A DNA stretch of 8,435 nt, taken from assembly GCA_937870605.1 (NCBI GenBank), contig CALMZW010000209.1, forward strand, positions 1 through 8,435. The letters run 5' to 3'. The notes below the pieces were generated by a model that saw only the letters and a program-made list of their open reading frames with translations, searched no databases and had not been told where the DNA came from. Position 1 is the first letter of the stretch. Each line of letters opens with the position of its first letter. Source of the DNA: an uncultured Synergistaceae bacterium (GTDB lineage Bacteria; Synergistota; Synergistia; Synergistales; Aminobacteriaceae). A program made the translations under genes and the position numbers. Below are positions 5,847 through 8,435 of the stretch, one piece after another.

Positions 5847-5875
5847 ATTGTCGTGCCGGGAGGTGCGTCCGTCAA
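5847..5875 (-). promoter_or_regulatory. candidate sigma70-type promoter for the small-gene pair
   Basis: On the minus strand TTGACG (5870-5875, five of six consensus bases) is separated by exactly 17 bp from GACAAT (5847-5852, four of six). Transcription would start near 5840, right at the start of the GC-rich hairpin and about 43 bases before the ATG at 5797. The spacing is ideal but the -10 is imperfect. It lies between the dctM stop and the small genes, where such a promoter is needed. Confidence 0.45.
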
Positions 5876-5906
5876 TCCCGTTCGGGCGACGTCGCTGCGA
5901 ACCTTC

Positions 5907-7187
5907 CTATCCGAAGACCAGATTCGGCAGGAAGAGGACGATCTGCGGGAAGAATACCAGAACGGCGACCAGCGAGAACAGCGTGATGTAGAACGGAATC
6001 GCCTCCCGGACCGTCTCTTCCGGCGTGCAGCCCATGATCTCCGATGTCGAATAGAGCGCGACGCCGACGGGGGGCGTCATGATGCCGCTTGTCAGCGTCG
6101 TCATCATGATGACGCCGAAGTGCACCGGATCGATGCCGAGCTTGGTGATCACAGGAATGAAGACGGGCGTCAGGAGCAGGGCGCACACGGTCGTCTCGAC
6201 GAACATCCCCGCGAGGATCAGCAGCGCGATGATCACGAACATCAGCAAATACGGATTTGACGTGATCCCGATCAGAAAGGCGGCGATGCTCTGGGGCACG
6301 CGCCCGTAGACGATCGCGTAGCCGAACGTCCCCGAAAGCGTCAGGATCAGCATCAGGACGCCGATATCCACGGCGCTCTGACGAACGCACTCCGTGAAGA
6401 CCTTCCACGTAATCTCCCTGTAGATGAAGACGCCCACGAAAAGCGCATACATGCACGCGAACGCCCCCGCTTCCGACGGGGTGAAGAGCCCGAAACGGAT
6501 CCCGACGATGAGCAGGACCGGGAACAGCAGCGCATAGATGTTGTCCTTCAGGGCGACGAGGACTTCCCGGGCGGTCGGGGGCCTGTCGTTGACCGGCAGG
6601 TACCCGGCCCGTTTGGACGTGATATGGACCGTCGCCATGAACATGGCCATCATCAGGAAGCCGGGAAGCACTCCCCCGACGAAGAGGCGCCCGATGGACA
6701 CCTCGCCCACCGACCCGTAGATGATGAATCCCATGCTCGGCGGGATCGTGCAGGTGATCATCGAGGTCAGGCCGTTGACGGCCGCTCCGTAGCCGCGGGA
6801 GTACCCCTGTTTGATCATCTCGGGGCCGAGGATCCGGCTTTCCATGACGGCGTCGGCGTTCGCCGACCCGGAGACGCCTCCCATCAGCGTGCTGAGCATG
6901 ACGCTCACCTGCGCGAGACTCCCCGGAAGATGCCCCACCAGTATCCGGGAGAGCTTCACGAGCCGGTTGGTGATTCCGGTCGCGTTCATGAGGTTCCCCG
7001 CAAAGATGAACAGGGGGATGGCGAGCAGCGTGAAGCTCTGCGTCTGCGCGACGATGCGCTGGACCGTGATCGAGACGGGGATGTTCGGAGTCGACAGAAT
7101 GAACATGAACCCGGCCAGTCCGATCGCGAAGGCCACGGGCATCCCGAGGAGGAGCAATCCCAGAAAGACGCTGACCAACAGCAGCAT
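5907..7187 (-). CDS. dctM: TRAP transporter large permease subunit DctM
   Basis: A 426-aa inner-membrane protein, the ion-coupled channel subunit of a TRAP uptake system, of standard length. Most of it is hydrophobic, consistent with about 12 membrane segments plus re-entrant loops. Family motifs seen: the N-terminal GMPVAFAIGLAG (15-26); AIPLFIFAGNLMN (56-68); MGGVSGSANADA (102-113); GLFTPSEAGAF (233-243); ILAGMFVETT (324-333); and SGIMTPPVGVALY (367-379). The start was set at MLLLVSVFLG because GGGAGG lies nine bases upstream and the longer open frame (to 7646) runs through dctQ in another reading frame as a non-hydrophobic, Arg/His-rich shadow. It follows dctQ by 20 bases and is the last gene of the operon, with a hairpin terminator about 65 bases beyond its stop. 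Confidence 0.95.
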   Translation of the reverse strand: MLLLVSVFLGLLLLGMPVAFAIGLAGFMFILSTPNIPVSITVQRIVAQTQSFTLLAIPLFIFAGNLMNATGITNRLVKLSRILVGHLPGSLAQVSVMLSTLMGGVSGSANADAVMESRILGPEMIKQGYSRGYGAAVNGLTSMITCTIPPSMGFIIYGSVGEVSIGRLFVGGVLPGFLMMAMFMATVHITSKRAGYLPVNDRPPTAREVLVALKDNIYALLFPVLLIVGIRFGLFTPSEAGAFACMYALFVGVFIYREITWKVFTECVRQSAVDIGVLMLILTLSGTFGYAIVYGRVPQSIAAFLIGITSNPYLLMFVIIALLILAGMFVETTVCALLLTPVFIPVITKLGIDPVHFGVIMMTTLTSGIMTPPVGVALYSTSEIMGCTPEETVREAIPFYITLFSLVAVLVFFPQIVLFLPNLVFG

Positions 7188-7207
7188 TCGTTCGTCCCTC
7201 CCTTCGG

Positions 7208-7717
7208 CTACACGATGTCCCTTCCACTGCCGTGCGCCGTGGAAGGGAAGTCCGTGATCTGCCGAAACAACTTGACGCCGGAGGATATGATCATCAGGAA
7301 GGCGCTCACGGGGACGGCCGCAGTCACCCAGGAGTAGCTCATCGTGATGTTCTGGAACTGCCGTTTTGCGTTGCTGATGCACAGGGGAATCCCGTAGACG
7401 ATGATCACGGCGAGAAAGAGGATGATGCACGCCGACCAGAGAATGGCGAGCGTTCTCTGCATTGCGGGCGGCATCTTCGCCGTCAGGAAATCCACGTTGA
7501 TGATCCGGTTTTCCCGGATGCCCACGTCGGCGCCGAGAAAGGCGCCCCATGCGAACAGCAACAGGGAGATGTCCACCGCCCAGTTGATCGGCTTTCCCAC
7601 GAATCTTCCGATTGCCGAAATGAAAATAAGGAACGTCAACGCGCACAGGATGAACGAGATCAGGCTCTCCTCGAGTTTGCAGATGAAGGAATATCCCTTT
7701 TTCACAATTTCAAACAT
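7208..7717 (-). CDS. dctQ: TRAP transporter small permease subunit DctQ
   Basis: A 169-aa membrane protein, usual size for the DctQ subunit, which pairs with DctM to form the membrane part of the transporter. Four hydrophobic segments lie at about 19-36, 46-63, 89-110 and 130-150. The conserved family region between segments two and three is seen as FAWGAFLGADVGIRENRIIN (55-74) followed by VDFL; the family often has His where this protein has Asn70 or Arg71, a modest variation. The start at MFEIVKKG was chosen because AGGAGGT lies upstream, about 12 bases from the ATG, and because the open frame further up (to 7804) runs through the intergenic hairpin and has no membrane character. It is separated from dctP by 124 bases containing a strong hairpin, and from dctM by only 20. 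Confidence 0.94.
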   Translation of the reverse strand: MFEIVKKGYSFICKLEESLISFILCALTFLIFISAIGRFVGKPINWAVDISLLLFAWGAFLGADVGIRENRIINVDFLTAKMPPAMQRTLAILWSACIILFLAVIIVYGIPLCISNAKRQFQNITMSYSWVTAAVPVSAFLMIISSGVKLFRQITDFPSTAHGSGRDIV

Positions 7718-7757
7718 TATCGGGTGCGACCTCCTTGTACCGCTGTCCGGGAAAAGC

Positions 7758-7802
7758 GTTCGGCAACCGCCGCAATGCTGTGCAATGCAGCGGTTGCCGA
7801 AC
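7758..7802 (-). terminator. intercistronic hairpin between dctP and dctQ (attenuator or mRNA-stabilising)
   Basis: GTTCGGCAACCGC (7758-7770) and GCGGTTGCCGAAC (7790-7802) are a perfect 13-bp inverted repeat with a 19-base spacer that can add three more pairs (GCA/TGC). On the minus strand the stem is followed by GCTTTTCCC, a weak T tract. It lies 40 bases after the dctP stop and about 40 bases before the dctQ start. In binding-protein operons such hairpins commonly protect the upstream message and cut downstream expression, giving more binding protein than permease. Structure is seen; role is inferred. Confidence 0.7.
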
Positions 7803-7841
7803 ATCGCCCGAACGAACCGTTCGTCTCTTTCGGGACTCCTG

Positions 7842-8435
7842 CTACTTCTTGCCGATCTCGTTGTAGATGGCCTTGCGCAGGTCGGCGTACTTGAGTTCGT
7901 CGTACGCAGCGTCGGAAGCCTTCATGAACGCCGGGACGTCGACTTCGACAACCTGCATGCCCTTTTCGACCATCTGCTTCTCGTAGACGTCGCTCTTCGC
8001 GATGATCTCGGCCGCAGTGATCTTGCCCTGCTTCTCGAACTCTTCGAGAAGAAGCGCCTGATAGGAGGCCGGAAGCGTCTTGAACCACTTTTCGCCGACG
8101 ATCATTCCGTTGAGCAGCTGGAAGTGCGCGGTCTTGTTGATGTACTTCAGGACCTCGTACACGCGGAGGCTGAAGCTCGCGGAGTGCTGCGCCTCGCAGC
8201 CGTCGATCGCCTTCTGCTGCACGGCGTTGTAGACATCGGTCCATCCCATGGTCACGGGCGTGGCGCCGAGGGCCGCGACCGAGCGCGACCACGACGGAGC
8301 GCCGGGGGTGCGGATCCGGACGCCCTTGAGGTCTTCGGGCTTCTTGACGGGCTTGTTCGTGAGGAAGTGGCGCGCGCCGTCAAACCAGTTGAAGGACAGC
8401 ACGCGGATGCCGTTCTCGGAGGCCAGCTTCGCGAC
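7842..8435 (-). CDS. dctP: TRAP transporter solute-binding protein DctP (C-terminal part)
   Basis: The last 197 residues of a periplasmic TRAP solute receptor; full-length members are about 320-345 aa, so the signal peptide and first domain lie beyond the window edge. The frame stays open to base 8435, and the GTG near 8402 is an internal Val codon. Family motifs: KKPEDLKGVRIRTPGAP, which holds the conserved arginine that usually clamps the ligand carboxylate (RIRTPG); SVAALGATPVTMGWTDVYNA; and AIDGCEAQ, where DctP proteins commonly have VDGQE-N/P. The C-terminus ends in YNEIGKK. The conserved Arg suggests a carboxylate ligand, but which one cannot be read from this part. It is the first gene seen of the operon dctP-dctQ-dctM. 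Confidence 0.93.
   Translation of the reverse strand, partial: VAKLASENGIRVLSFNWFDGARHFLTNKPVKKPEDLKGVRIRTPGAPSWSRSVAALGATPVTMGWTDVYNAVQQKAIDGCEAQHSASFSLRVYEVLKYINKTAHFQLLNGMIVGEKWFKTLPASYQALLLEEFEKQGKITAAEIIAKSDVYEKQMVEKGMQVVEVDVPAFMKASDAAYDELKYADLRKAIYNEIGKK

Noticed and set aside
5872..7227. 451-aa minus-strand frame overlapping dctM in another register.
   Set aside because: It is Arg/His/Asp-rich with no membrane segments, while the dctM frame has all the family motifs.
1..8435. Search for tRNA or rRNA genes, CRISPR repeats, transposase genes, phage genes and attachment sites.
   Set aside because: No regularly spaced repeats, no transposase or integrase motifs and no tRNA-like folds were seen by eye; no such feature can be supported.

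Overview
The window is GC-rich bacterial DNA with tightly packed genes. It suggests a diderm (Gram-negative type) bacterium: it has a Cpx-like envelope-stress two-component system and a TRAP transporter with a periplasmic binding protein. TRAP uptake, a CdaR regulator and a stand-alone cysteine-synthase-type enzyme would fit an anaerobic organic-acid or amino-acid user such as a member of Synergistota or Desulfobacterota. That placement is a low-confidence inference, and no rRNA or tRNA is present to anchor it.

Layout. (1) 8-1237, plus strand: a CdaR-type sugar-diacid regulator. (2) 1247-3315, minus strand: a two-gene operon, response regulator (CpxR-like) then sensor kinase (CpxA-like), joined by an ATGA overlap. 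It runs head-on into cdaR with only 9 bp between the stops. (3) 3316-3714: a divergent intergenic region with a candidate cpxR promoter, a direct repeat shaped like a CpxR box, and a likely 53-codon small gene on the plus strand. (4) 3715-4122, plus strand: a small zinc-ribbon protein with a Ser/Ala/Thr-rich linker, followed by a GC-rich hairpin. (5) 4229-5185, minus strand: a PLP-dependent cysteine synthase-like enzyme, with a 12-bp palindrome in its putative promoter. (6) 5274-5843, minus strand: two small genes, a 63-aa conserved-looking protein and a 60-aa single-pass membrane protein, bracketed by two intrinsic terminators. (7) 5907-8435, minus strand: a TRAP transporter operon in the order dctP (N-terminus off the window), dctQ, dctM, with a strong hairpin between dctP and dctQ.

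How the parts work together. The TRAP proteins form one uptake system: DctP captures a carboxylate-type solute in the periplasm, and the DctQ/DctM membrane pair imports it using an ion gradient. The kinase and regulator form one signalling pair that probably controls its own promoter. The other genes look like independent transcription units. Much of the unexplained content is regulatory structure (hairpins, palindromes, a direct repeat) and three small genes of unknown function. I see no mobile element, CRISPR array or RNA gene, and no clearly new multi-gene system; the best unknowns are the terminator-bounded small-gene pair and the zinc-ribbon locus.
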